Source: Clostridium sp. CAG:451 (lineage in GTDB: Bacteria; Bacillota_I; Bacilli_A; RF39; UBA660). Taken from it: a stretch of 47,433 bases of DNA. The notes under the pieces were generated by a model. That model saw only the letters and a list, made by a program, of their open reading frames with translations, ran no database searches and was not told the origin of the DNA. Positions 16,254 through 24,307 of this stretch are shown here, in pieces (position 1 is the stretch's first letter; each line of letters opens with the position of its first letter). The stretch is from assembly GCA_000438295.1 (NCBI GenBank), contig FR901088.1:5722-53154 (forward strand), read 5' to 3'. A program made the translations under genes and the position numbers.

Positions 16254-16714
16254 AAAGATTGACAAGAAGATTTATCATCAACTCTTTAGATGGTTTAAGC
16301 TTAAGTGAAGCAATTAGATACGAAAGATATTATATTAATGATAATTTAAGAATACAAAGGAAAAATGATGCGTATCAAAAAGAAGAATTAGATAATGACA
16401 ATAATGTTATTGCAAAAATTGCTATATCAGAAGAAGAATTTTTTGATTTAAAAGAAAAATCTTATTCTGAAATAATTAGAGATAGTTACTTACTTTTAAA
16501 TAATAATAATATTTCCATAAAAAAATATTTAGGAAAATATAGAGGTTTATTTAGAGTGGAAGTTAAATTTGATTCATTAGATAATATGAATAATTATATT
16601 AAGGAAATTTGGATGGGAGAAGAAATAACCAATTCCCCATTGGCTTTTGATAAATATTTAAGTAAATTATCTACTTGTGAGTTTCAAAATGAGTTAGGAA
16701 AGTATATAAAATAA
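16250..16714 (+). CDS. CYTH-fold (triphosphate tunnel) protein
   Basis: The order of strands and charged motifs fits the CYTH / triphosphate tunnel metalloenzyme family, whose members cleave inorganic triphosphate, thiamine triphosphate or RNA 5'-triphosphate, or cyclise ATP. Visible landmarks are YERYYINDNLRIQRKND (the YL…R.R element), NVIAKIAISEEEF, SIKKYLGKYRG (I.K.R), FRVEVKFDSLD (the EvEF strand) and MGEEIT (the GxEVT motif). The usual N-terminal ExExK is missing: the matching place reads LTRRFII, so two glutamates are lost and activity may be altered or absent. At 154 residues it is normal for a stand-alone domain. It overlaps its upstream partner by four bases. The fold call is by eye. 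Confidence 0.62.
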   Translation: MKRLTRRFIINSLDGLSLSEAIRYERYYINDNLRIQRKNDAYQKEELDNDNNVIAKIAISEEEFFDLKEKSYSEIIRDSYLLLNNNNISIKKYLGKYRGLFRVEVKFDSLDNMNNYIKEIWMGEEITNSPLAFDKYLSKLSTCEFQNELGKYIK

Positions 16715-16771
16715 TATACAAATTTCAAAAAAGATATTGCCAATAAAATTATAAATTGTTAAAATATTATT

Positions 16772-16791
16772 AGAGGTTGGTACTTAAATAG
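16772..16791 (+). repeat. Candidate right boundary repeat of the recombinase element
   Basis: This partner of 13061-13080 shares 16 of 20 bases, including GTTGGTACTT. It lies in the noncoding stretch after the CYTH gene. If both are att sites the element is about 3.7 kb. Confidence 0.35.
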
Positions 16792-16854
16792 TATTAAATC
16801 TTAATTAGTGAGAAAAAGTTTGAAATAACTTAACCACTCGCTTCAAAAAGAAAT

Positions 16855-16888
16855 AACTCAAAGATATTTAATTCATCTTTGAGTTTTT
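16855..16888 (+). terminator. Bidirectional terminator
   Basis: AACTCAAAGAT (16855-16865) and ATCTTTGAGTT (16875-16885) form a perfect 11-bp stem followed by more T residues. It separates the converging CYTH and sulfotransferase genes. Confidence 0.8.
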
Positions 16889-16899
16889 ATATTATATAT

Positions 16900-18837
16900 T
16901 TAAAATTTAACTGATTCTTTAGTATCGTATATTTTACCATTTATTTCAAGATAAATAGAGTAGGTACCTGATAGTCCTTCAGCATTAATATATCTATTAA
17001 TAACTATACCATTTTTATTTTCTTCTTCACTAAATATATCAACACATAATGCTGTATATGGTTTTTTACTAACTTTTATTTCATAATAATTAGAAATAGT
17101 ATTTTTCTTTAAGATAATATTAACTTTATCTTCTCTTTTAAATTGACCAGTAAAGACTAATCTATCTATTTCTTTAGTAAACTTAATATTATGTTTAGTA
17201 TAATTTTTATCTATCTTATTACTATTACTAGCTAAATTAATTTTTTTCTTAGTAATATTTGTCTTACCAAGACTACCAACTCTTGTAGCACTACCTAGTT
17301 TTAATTCCGTATCATTATAAATGTTCATCTTTTCTACTCGGTAGAAATTACTAGGTAGTACTAATTCAAAGATAACATCATTATCAAGTAGTTCAACTGT
17401 ATCAGATTTTAAGGAAACATTTCCTTCTGTTAGACCAGCTGGTTTGTTAGAAGCTTTTCCATCAACTGATACAATACCACCAGAATGAATAATATAATGG
17501 TTATTATTTAAATAATCAACATCAGAAATGTATGGCGAATAAAAGTCGCTTCCTCTTTCTTTACCATATTCAAATACTTGCTTAATAGTCATTTTTTTAG
17601 TATCTATCTTATAAATAACTCCTCGTGAATAAGAATTACTAGCATCTACATAATTATCTTTCTTTTTTGATTTATTATTACCATTATCAAAGATAAATAC
17701 TTCACCTTTAGGGGTAATCATAGCAGCATGTTGACTCCATTGCCATTCAAAGTCTTTACCGATAGGTTTAAAGAAATATTTTTGATACTTTTTACTCCAG
17801 TTAGTAGAATCTCCAATTATCCAGTTAAGTTTACCACTTTTGTAATCAATATTAATAACAGCATCTTGATGTCTTCCAGATAACGTAATAGAATTAGTCT
17901 TTTTATCATACCAAACAGAGTTATTATGGAACCAGTCATAACTCGTCCAGTTTTCACTTTTTCCATCAGTCATCTTTAATATTTTTCTTAAATCAAATTG
18001 TCTAACTTCTTTCCCAGTTTCTCTATCAAGTTCTACAATATAATCTTCAACGGTACCATCATTATTTAAAAAGTTATCAGAAGCTACTAATAAATTACCA
18101 TTAGGCATCTCATAATAATCATGATGGTATCCTCCTTTTAGACTATATTCTTTATAAATTTTTCCAAACATATCAATCTCATAAAGCCCAGTAACATAAT
18201 AAGGAGAGTTGATAAGTCTTTCTGTTCCAACAAGTAAATGTCCATTCTTTAATCTTTCAATATCCCAAATAGCCTTATAAGATAAATACCATCTAACATC
18301 ACCATTAACATCATAAGCGGCTGTATATCCAGTAGATGATGGAGAATAAAAATAAAAATCATTAGCAAGTTTTTCTTTATCAGCTTTTACACTAGTAGGA
18401 ATTATAAAATTATCAGGTAACTTATCAGTTTTAATTTTAAAAACCTTTCTAATATTTTTATATTCTACAATAATTTCATTTTCACTATCAGGATATAATC
18501 CATAGATTGATAAGTAATGCTTTTTACTCTTATTAAACTTATGAGTAAGAGTAGTATTTTCATCTTTACCAACTACTGTTACTTTAGGACTAACACTTTC
18601 TTTTGTTTCAAAAAGAATAAGAGCGGTTAGGGGAGAAGACTTATAAGGATCTACTATAATATTAGGGTTATCAATACTATATCCTTCTATTTTAAATTTA
18701 GCTTCTTCTTTACTTTGCATCGTAATAATACTTTCTTTAGTTTTAAGAAGTTTCCTTCCTTTCTGATTATTAGTAGAGATATTTATACTTACTACTAATA
18801 AAATACTAATTAATAAACACAATAAAACTTTTTTCAT
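16900..18837 (-). CDS. Aryl-sulfate sulfotransferase-like secreted protein
   Basis: An N-terminal hydrophobic segment (about 2-20) targets the protein outside. A beta-sandwich-type N-terminal domain (about 45-130) precedes a six-bladed propeller-like region with repeated aspartate/tryptophan signatures: GYTAAYDVNGDVRWYL, KGGYHHDYYEMPNGNLLVAS, LSGRHQDAVINIDYKSGKLNWIIGD and QWSQHAAMITPKGEVFIFDNG. These match arylsulfotransferase (ASST) proteins, which move sulfate between phenolic compounds without PAPS; conserved histidines lie in the HHD, GRHQD and SQHA motifs. Such enzymes are known from gut bacteria and act on host or dietary phenols. ATG 18837 is chosen over 18846 because GGAGAT (18850-18845) overlaps the latter. 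Substrate is unknown. Confidence 0.8.
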   Translation of the reverse strand: MKKVLLCLLISILLVVSINISTNNQKGRKLLKTKESIITMQSKEEAKFKIEGYSIDNPNIIVDPYKSSPLTALILFETKESVSPKVTVVGKDENTTLTHKFNKSKKHYLSIYGLYPDSENEIIVEYKNIRKVFKIKTDKLPDNFIIPTSVKADKEKLANDFYFYSPSSTGYTAAYDVNGDVRWYLSYKAIWDIERLKNGHLLVGTERLINSPYYVTGLYEIDMFGKIYKEYSLKGGYHHDYYEMPNGNLLVASDNFLNNDGTVEDYIVELDRETGKEVRQFDLRKILKMTDGKSENWTSYDWFHNNSVWYDKKTNSITLSGRHQDAVINIDYKSGKLNWIIGDSTNWSKKYQKYFFKPIGKDFEWQWSQHAAMITPKGEVFIFDNGNNKSKKKDNYVDASNSYSRGVIYKIDTKKMTIKQVFEYGKERGSDFYSPYISDVDYLNNNHYIIHSGGIVSVDGKASNKPAGLTEGNVSLKSDTVELLDNDVIFELVLPSNFYRVEKMNIYNDTELKLGSATRVGSLGKTNITKKKINLASNSNKIDKNYTKHNIKFTKEIDRLVFTGQFKREDKVNIILKKNTISNYYEIKVSKKPYTALCVDIFSEEENKNGIVINRYINAEGLSGTYSIYLEINGKIYDTKESVKF

Positions 18838-18904
18838 AAATAACATCTCCTTTATAAATTAATCATAAATAATAATTTATAAAAGATAAATAAAATAGTA
18901 GTTG

Positions 18905-18934
18905 AAAAAACTAAACTCGTAGTTGAGTTTAGTT
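18905..18934 (-). terminator. Terminator of the XRE regulator gene
   Basis: AACTAAACTC (18909-18918) and GAGTTTAGTT (18925-18934) form a perfect 10-bp stem; on the minus strand it is followed by a U-run. The stop codon of the regulator lies inside the stem. Confidence 0.8.
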
Positions 18935-19624
18935 CATAAAGCAATCATCATTTATAGATAGAGGTATTTCATAAGTTGTAATTTTATTATCATCAGTAGT
19001 AGCTTTAACTGTTAGATAAAGACTATTTTTAGTAAAATTTTTGCATAGCCTATTATAATTATTTACTTTAAACGTAATATCTTTTAAATAATCTTCAATA
19101 GTAGAGTTATTACTTTTTTTCTTATTTATTTCTTTTGAAATGTTATTTTTATCTTTTTCATATAGAATACATTCTATTTCTTTATAGATAGTATTATCAT
19201 CTCCACCACAATAATCTATATTTGATATATAAATAGATGATTGATTATTATTATAAGCGATTGTTCCTTTAATAGTAAAAGCACTACAACTAGAGGATAA
19301 AGTTTTAAAGTGAAAGTATTCTTTTTTAGTATTATAGAAAGTTATAACAGATATAGTAATTAAGATAATAATAACAGTAGTAATTAATATATACTTTTTA
19401 TTAATACTTTTCTTTTTATAATTCCCATCTAATAAGTCATTTATATCTAGATTAAAATCATGACATATTTCTTTTAATAGGGCTATATCAGGGATAGCTT
19501 TACCATTTTCCCACTTGCTAACTGCTTGATAGGTAATACCATATTTCTTAGCTAGTTCTTGCTGGGTAAGATTATTATCTTGTCTAATTTTTTTAATAAG
19601 TTTTCCAATTTTTTCTTGATTCAT
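18929..19624 (-). CDS. Membrane-anchored XRE-family regulator
   Basis: Residues 1-62 are a Cro/C1-type helix-turn-helix: IGKLIKKIRQDNNLTQQELAKKYGITYQAVSKWENGKAIPD, the usual XRE signature. A basic linker leads to a single hydrophobic segment (about 75-95), then an extracytoplasmic region of about 135 residues with four cysteines. A cytoplasmic DNA-binding domain tied to an outside domain suggests sensing of an envelope or external signal, as in other membrane-tethered XRE regulators; the signal and target genes are unknown. AGGTGG precedes ATG 19624 closely. It lies two bases after the acetyltransferase gene, so both form one operon. Confidence 0.8.
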   Translation of the reverse strand: MNQEKIGKLIKKIRQDNNLTQQELAKKYGITYQAVSKWENGKAIPDIALLKEICHDFNLDINDLLDGNYKKKSINKKYILITTVIIILITISVITFYNTKKEYFHFKTLSSSCSAFTIKGTIAYNNNQSSIYISNIDYCGGDDNTIYKEIECILYEKDKNNISKEINKKKSNNSTIEDYLKDITFKVNNYNRLCKNFTKNSLYLTVKATTDDNKITTYEIPLSINDDCFMN

Positions 19625-19625
19625 A

Positions 19626-20042
19626 TTACCACCTATAATTCTTTTTAAAGATAGTAGACTCTCTAATTACAAACCCATTTTTTAAGTATAAATGATGAGC
19701 TGCTCTTCTTTCTAATCTAGATGTTAATTCATAATAAGATAGATTATTATCCTTTGCAATGGTATCAGCTTTTTCTAAAAGATAAGTACCAATTCTTCTA
19801 TTTTGATATTCTTTTTTGACACAGACATAAGTTATATAACCAAACTTAATATTTCTAAAGCAATCATTAATTATATCTATATGCAAATGACCTACTACTT
19901 CTTTATCATTAACTGCTACAATACTAAATGAATTATCATTATTTTCTAATTTATCAATATTAACATTTTTATAATGTTCATTAAGTAACTGTTCTAAACT
20001 TTCTTTATCTTCTATTTTATAATCTTTAATTAATATTTCCAT
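19626..20042 (-). CDS. GNAT-family N-acetyltransferase
   Basis: A small acetyltransferase that would transfer acetyl from acetyl-CoA to an unknown amine. The C-terminal half shows the GNAT core: FGYITYVCVKKEYQNRRIGTYLLEKADTIA, with the RRIGTYLL acetyl-CoA pyrophosphate loop, then YELTSRLERRAAHHLYLKNGFVIRE. The length is normal (138 residues). ATG 20042 is favoured because GGTGA lies eight bases upstream, though ATG 20057 is also in frame. It is the first gene of a two-gene leftward unit with the XRE regulator. The substrate cannot be predicted. Confidence 0.82.
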   Translation of the reverse strand: MEILIKDYKIEDKESLEQLLNEHYKNVNIDKLENNDNSFSIVAVNDKEVVGHLHIDIINDCFRNIKFGYITYVCVKKEYQNRRIGTYLLEKADTIAKDNNLSYYELTSRLERRAAHHLYLKNGFVIRESTIFKKNYRW

Positions 20043-20146
20043 TTTTATTTTCACCATTTATATGATAACATAAGATAAATTATTTAGTAAATATTATATA
20101 AAAATAAACTATAGTTTGATATAATTAGGATGAGGAGGATGAGTTA

Positions 20147-21037
20147 ATGAATAAAACAAAAAATAAGTATTTACAATTAATTATTTCTTTTATTATGTTG
20201 ACAGTAGGTACAGTAATAGCAGCATATGCCCTAGAGTCATTCTTAATACCAAATACTATCTTAGATGGAGGAGTTACTGGTATATCAATAATTGTATCAA
20301 AATTAACAAATATACCACTAAGTATTCTAGTCTTATTAATTAATATACCATTTGTTTATGTAGGGTTTAGAAACTTAGGTAAAGGATTCTTAGTAAGAAC
20401 AATTTATACGATGGGGCTATTCTCTTTATGTTTAAATCTATTTCATAATGTAGAACCATTAACAGAACAAATATTACTAGCCACTGTCTTCGGTGGAGTT
20501 TTACTAGGAGTAGGAGTTGGATTAATTATTCACTTTGGTGGATGTGTTGATGGAACAGAATCAGTAGCTATCGTAATTAGTAAGAAAACATCTTTATCAG
20601 TAGGACAAGTAGTACTATGTTTTAACCTTATTATTTATACAGTAGCAGGGTTTATCTTTGGTCTTGATAGAGCCTTATATTCACTACTTACTTACTTTAT
20701 AACTTTTAAAGTAATAGACTTTGTATCAGAAGGATTAGAACAAGCGAAAGCTGCTTTAATTGTTACTAGTAATGGAACTGCTCTTGCTGAAGAAATATAT
20801 AAAAGACTAGGTAGAACAGTAACCTTTATTAAAGGACAAGGTTTAATTAGTGGTGATAAAGAAGTACTATACTGTGTCTTAACTAGAATTGAAATATTTG
20901 AACTTAAGAAAATAGTAGAAGAGATGGATGATAGAGCTTTTATTACTATCTTAGAAGTATCAGAAGTAATTGGGGAGCATATTAAGTCTACTAAGAAAAT
21001 TAAAAAAGTTCATCAAAATATAAAAAACCTTAATTAG
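20147..21037 (+). CDS. YitT-family membrane protein (DUF161/DUF2179)
   Basis: Five to six hydrophobic segments fill residues about 8-190, containing GGVTGISIIVSKLTNIPLS and FGGVLLGVGVGLIIHFGGCVDGTE, which are signature stretches of the YitT family. The C-terminal cytoplasmic DUF2179 domain (about 205-290) includes ALIVTSNG, ITFIKGQG-like and VLYCVLTRIEIFELKKIV. YitT proteins are probable transporters of unknown substrate. GAGGAGG lies at good spacing before ATG 20147, and a TATAAT (20120-20125) places the transcript start shortly upstream. It is divergent from the acetyltransferase gene and appears monocistronic with its own terminator. Confidence 0.9.
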   Translation: MNKTKNKYLQLIISFIMLTVGTVIAAYALESFLIPNTILDGGVTGISIIVSKLTNIPLSILVLLINIPFVYVGFRNLGKGFLVRTIYTMGLFSLCLNLFHNVEPLTEQILLATVFGGVLLGVGVGLIIHFGGCVDGTESVAIVISKKTSLSVGQVVLCFNLIIYTVAGFIFGLDRALYSLLTYFITFKVIDFVSEGLEQAKAALIVTSNGTALAEEIYKRLGRTVTFIKGQGLISGDKEVLYCVLTRIEIFELKKIVEEMDDRAFITILEVSEVIGEHIKSTKKIKKVHQNIKNLN

Positions 21038-21058
21038 TTTTAGTTAAGGTTTTCTTTT
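21024..21058 (+). terminator. Terminator of the yitT-like gene
   Basis: AAAACCTTAA (21024-21033) and TTAAGGTTTT (21044-21053) form a perfect 10-bp stem with the stop codon in the loop, followed by CTTTTG. Confidence 0.75.
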
Positions 21059-21095
21059 GTATAATAGGAAATTTATAAAAAGTTTTAAATATTTA

Positions 21096-21124
21096 TTGCA
21101 AACGTTTGTTTTACATGATACACT
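21096..21124 (+). promoter_or_regulatory. Promoter with LacI-family-like operator
   Basis: TTGCAA (21096-21101), 17 bases, TACACT (21119-21124). A perfect palindrome CAAACGTTTG (21099-21108) overlaps the -35 box and spacer and has the central CG typical of LacI-family sites (cre and PurR-like). Confidence 0.5.
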
Positions 21125-21150
21125 ATGTTCTAATGAATTGAGGTGGTCAT

Positions 21151-21306
21151 ATGAAAGTACTTAAAGGATATGTTTTTAGACTTTATCCAAATGTAGAGCA
21201 AAAAACTTTAATAAATAAAACTAGCCATTTTAAAGAGCGAATAAAATGTGATGATGTAGTTAGAAAAATCGATAAAAATATGAATAGATTGGAGTTAAGA
21301 AAATAA
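21151..21306 (+). pseudogene. TnpB (IS200/IS605 OrfB) N-terminal remnant
   Basis: The 51-codon frame starts MKVLKGYVFRLYPNVEQKTLINKT, which matches the beginning of TnpB, the RNA-guided nuclease of IS200/IS605 elements (usually about 370-400 residues). After about residue 25 the similarity fails; the remaining KERIKCDDVVRKIDKNMNRLELRK could be a distant piece joined by deletion. No RuvC or zinc-finger residues remain, so it cannot be active. GAGGTGG gives it a good ribosome binding site and a promoter lies upstream, so it may still be translated as a leader to the kinase-like gene, whose ATG follows its stop after two bases. Confidence 0.75.
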
Positions 21307-21308
21307 CT

Positions 21309-22112
21309 ATGGAACAAATAAAGTTAAATGATATTAATTTTCACTCTTTACAAAAATTAAAACATCAAGGAACAAAAGCTACGCTATATAGAGATGGAAA
21401 TGTATGTTTAAAAATTTTAGATGGACTATATGACGATGAAAAAGAATTGCTGTATAAAAAACTTCTTGATATGGAGGGAATAAGAATAAACAATGTGTTA
21501 TTACCAAAAAAATTGATTGTCAAAGGGGAAAAATTGCAAGGATATACTATGGATTATTTTCATAATTCAATACCATTATCCGATAAATTTTCAGTTAGAT
21601 ATGTAGATAGTAAAAAATTATTTGATTATGTTTTAAAAGCTAGTAAAATATTAAGAACAATTCATAGTAATAATATAATATGTCAAGATTTAAGTTTCGA
21701 AAACATCTTAGTTAATGATAATGGAAATGTAGCATTTTGTGATTTAGATGGATGTAGTTATGATGGGCATATAGCACCATTTATATCTATATTAATGAAG
21801 AGATTTCTTATTGATTACAGGGATGAAAAAGTTCTATTGTCATCTAATTTAGATAGAATATCAATGTTGATTTCATTTTATTATTTAATGTATGCTAAAG
21901 AAATTCAATATTTAACTAAAAAACAATATCATAAATTATCTGATAAAATAACAACTCTTGAAAATGCAAAAATGTATGCAAATATGTTAGTTGATAGAAA
22001 TAATCCTATTGGTCAAGTTCCGTATTTAGATGAATTAATAGATTTAAATGATGATTGTATTTATGATAGATATAAACAATTAAGTTTGGTTAGAAGATTT
22101 TTGAAAAGATAA
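21309..22112 (+). CDS. Protein-kinase-like protein
   Basis: The 267-residue protein keeps the main protein kinase landmarks: HQGTKATLYRDG in place of the glycine-rich loop, VCLKIL with Lys 35 (VAIK lysine), CQDLSFENIL with catalytic Asp 127 and Asn 132, and FCDLDG with Asp 145 in the DFG place. It lacks a clear C-lobe of full length, so it resembles compact bacterial kinases rather than PknB, and has no membrane segment. A phosphotransferase role is therefore plausible; the substrate is unknown. It starts two bases after a TnpB remnant with the weak site GGAG (21292-21295), and was probably carried by or captured next to a transposon. It may depend on the upstream promoter. Confidence 0.68.
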   Translation: MEQIKLNDINFHSLQKLKHQGTKATLYRDGNVCLKILDGLYDDEKELLYKKLLDMEGIRINNVLLPKKLIVKGEKLQGYTMDYFHNSIPLSDKFSVRYVDSKKLFDYVLKASKILRTIHSNNIICQDLSFENILVNDNGNVAFCDLDGCSYDGHIAPFISILMKRFLIDYRDEKVLLSSNLDRISMLISFYYLMYAKEIQYLTKKQYHKLSDKITTLENAKMYANMLVDRNNPIGQVPYLDELIDLNDDCIYDRYKQLSLVRRFLKR

Positions 22113-22129
22113 GTGAGAAAAGAAAATGT

Positions 22130-22574
22130 TAAATGGTAAAGAAAGTACCTTTTGATAATGGACTTTATATAGCTCTAATTATCGTTTTCCTAAGAGAATT
22201 GGAAAGTCTCCTAAAAGACACTTTGTTGATCCATCTCTTGCTTGTGCTAGTTTAAATCTTACTGTTGATAAGTTACTAAGTGATTTAAGAATATATATAT
22301 AAAGTCTTGGCGGAAACTTATATCACTTTAGGGATAATATTACTGGATTAGAGGTTGACTCTATATTAGAGCTTTTTGATTATGATTATGCAGCAGTTGA
22401 AATAAAACTTGGTAGTAATAAAATAGAAGAAGCTACTAAAAATTTACTTACCTTTCAGATAATATGGTGAAAAAACCTAAGCTTATGTGCATAATTGTTG
22501 GAAATTATCAAGCAGTTGTAAAAGATCCTAAAACGGGTATTTATGTTTTACCGATAGCAGCCCTTAAACCATAA
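22130..22574 (+). pseudogene. Remnant of a DUF4143 AAA-type ATPase (C-terminus)
   Basis: Pieces of one protein can be read in two frames: KSPKRHFVDPSLACASLNLT…LLSDLR, a TAA at 22300, SLGGNLYHFRDN…LEVDSILELFDYDYAAVEIKLG…IEEATKNLL, a TGA at 22468, then in another frame KKPKLMCIIVG…VKDPKTGIYVLPIAALKP ending 22574. These are the conserved C-terminal elements of ATP-binding DUF4143 proteins. About 20 codons between the DL of LLSDL and RIYI appear deleted, and the ATPase domain is absent. It is a dead fragment in the transposon scar. Confidence 0.8.
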
Positions 22575-22634
22575 AAAATTGTTGCTATTTAAATAAATTT
22601 AATGTATCCTTTAATTAAAGATAGGAGTTATTTT

Positions 22635-24185
22635 ATGAAAAAGAAAAGAAAAATTGTTTTTGTTGTAATACTAGTACTGATTATTATGGGAGGAGCTTTT
22701 GGTTATATTTATCTTAATAAGAATAAAAAGAAAAATACCACTATAAAAAATGATAATAAGGAATACTATTCAGCTTATAAGATGTCATCTAATGGTCTAG
22801 AAGAGTTTGACTTGTCATTTCTAAAACTTGAAAATAATAAAAAGAATATGTTATATAGTCCACTATCTATCAAATATGCTTTATCAATGCTAAGTAGTGG
22901 AGCAAGTGGTAGTAGTAAAAAAGAAATAGATGCTGTTATTGGAGACTATAAATCTAAGAAATATATAAATAGTGAAAATATGTCTTTTGCTAATGCTATG
23001 TTTATTAAAGATAAGTTTAAAGATCAATTGAAGAAAAGCTATACAGATAAACTAAGTAAGAACTATGATGCATCTGTTATTTATGACTCTTTTGAAACAC
23101 CAGATAACCTAAACAAATGGGTAAGTGATAAGACTTTTGGTTTAATTAATAATATGTTTGATAAAAAAGTTGCTTATCATAACTTCTACTTAGTAAATGC
23201 TCTTGCTATTGATATGGAATGGAATAAATGGTTACAAGCTACTTGGAAAAATTATAAAGAAATGTATCATGTTACTTATAATCATGAAAAATATAATGAT
23301 TATATAGATTTAATTGAAGAAGATAATTACCCAAGTCTTGAATTTAATAATAATAGTATGATGGCTAAATCAGTTAAGATAGGGGCATCTATTAATAATT
23401 ATGATATTATTAAAGACTTAGGAGAAGATAATATTCGTAAGATTATAACAAGTGAATATCAAGAATTTATTGATAATGATGGATGTGGTATTAGAACTAA
23501 TGGAGATACTAATAGTGATGATTTAGATGTTAATAAATATGTAGATAAATTTATTAATGAGTTAAAGGAAAACTATCATAGAGTAGATACTTCAACTGAT
23601 TTTATGTTGCATACTGATGATAAAGTAAAAGCTTTTGCTAAAGATTTGAAAACTTATAATGGTACTACTTTACAGTATGTTGCTATTATGCCTTTACAAG
23701 AAGAGTTAGATAGTTATATAAAAGAGTTAGATAGTTCTGATATAAATAGTATTATTAAGAATTTAAAAGAGATAAAAAGTGAAAACTTTACAGATGGGAA
23801 AGTAATTAAGATTACTGGTAATATACCGTTATTTAAATTTGATTATCAACTAAAATTAAAAGATGATTTAAAAAGTCTTGGTATCACTTCAGTATTTAAT
23901 GAGAAAAAGGCTGATTTATCTAATATGGTTACAAGTCAAAACTATATAGATTCAGCAGAACATAAAGCTAATATAGAGTTTTCTAATGAGGGGATAAAAG
24001 CAGCTGCTGTAACATCTACTGGAGGAATGGGAGCAGCTAGTTGTGGTTATGAACATTTATTTGATGTTCCAGTAGAAGAAGTTAATATCACTTTTGATAA
24101 ACCATATTTATTCTTAATAAGAGATAAAAATAGTGGAGAGGTTTGGTTTGTGGGATCAGTTTATGAACCAACTAAAAATAATTAG
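22635..24185 (+). CDS. Membrane-anchored serpin (serine protease inhibitor)
   Basis: A basic start and hydrophobic segment (about 7-27) anchor a serpin domain outside the cell. Serpin landmarks are clear: NMLYSPLSIKYALSMLSSGASG, YLVNALAIDMEWNKW, LGITSVF, and the C-terminal HKANIEFSNEGIKAAAVTST hinge with the EG-x-x-AAA pattern needed for loop insertion. This is followed by VNITFDKPYLFLIRD and EVWFVGSVYEP. The reactive loop then reads GGMGAASCGYEH, placing small residues (Gly, Ala, Ser) near P1-P1', which suits elastase-like proteases. Residues about 215-320 contain an insertion relative to typical serpins. ATG 22635 follows AGGAG; ATG 22602 lacks one. Gut bacteria use serpins against host or community proteases. 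Confidence 0.9.
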   Translation: MKKKRKIVFVVILVLIIMGGAFGYIYLNKNKKKNTTIKNDNKEYYSAYKMSSNGLEEFDLSFLKLENNKKNMLYSPLSIKYALSMLSSGASGSSKKEIDAVIGDYKSKKYINSENMSFANAMFIKDKFKDQLKKSYTDKLSKNYDASVIYDSFETPDNLNKWVSDKTFGLINNMFDKKVAYHNFYLVNALAIDMEWNKWLQATWKNYKEMYHVTYNHEKYNDYIDLIEEDNYPSLEFNNNSMMAKSVKIGASINNYDIIKDLGEDNIRKIITSEYQEFIDNDGCGIRTNGDTNSDDLDVNKYVDKFINELKENYHRVDTSTDFMLHTDDKVKAFAKDLKTYNGTTLQYVAIMPLQEELDSYIKELDSSDINSIIKNLKEIKSENFTDGKVIKITGNIPLFKFDYQLKLKDDLKSLGITSVFNEKKADLSNMVTSQNYIDSAEHKANIEFSNEGIKAAAVTSTGGMGAASCGYEHLFDVPVEEVNITFDKPYLFLIRDKNSGEVWFVGSVYEPTKNN

Positions 24186-24212
24186 ACATGTATCGTTTAT
24201 TATACAACACAT

Positions 24213-24232
24213 AAAGGGCTTTTGCCCTTTTT
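24213..24232 (+). terminator. Terminator of the serpin gene
   Basis: AAAGGGC and GCCCTTT form a perfect 7-bp stem over a TTTT loop, followed by further T residues. Confidence 0.85.
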
Positions 24233-24251
24233 CTATTCTGTCAAAATTAGT

Positions 24252-24280
24252 TTGACAATGTTAAAAAAAACAATTAAAAT
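24252..24280 (+). promoter_or_regulatory. Promoter of the 253-residue unknown gene
   Basis: TTGACA (24252-24257), 17 bases, TAAAAT (24275-24280). Confidence 0.75.
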
Positions 24281-24307
24281 ATTAAGAAAAACTTTGGAGG
24301 GATTACT

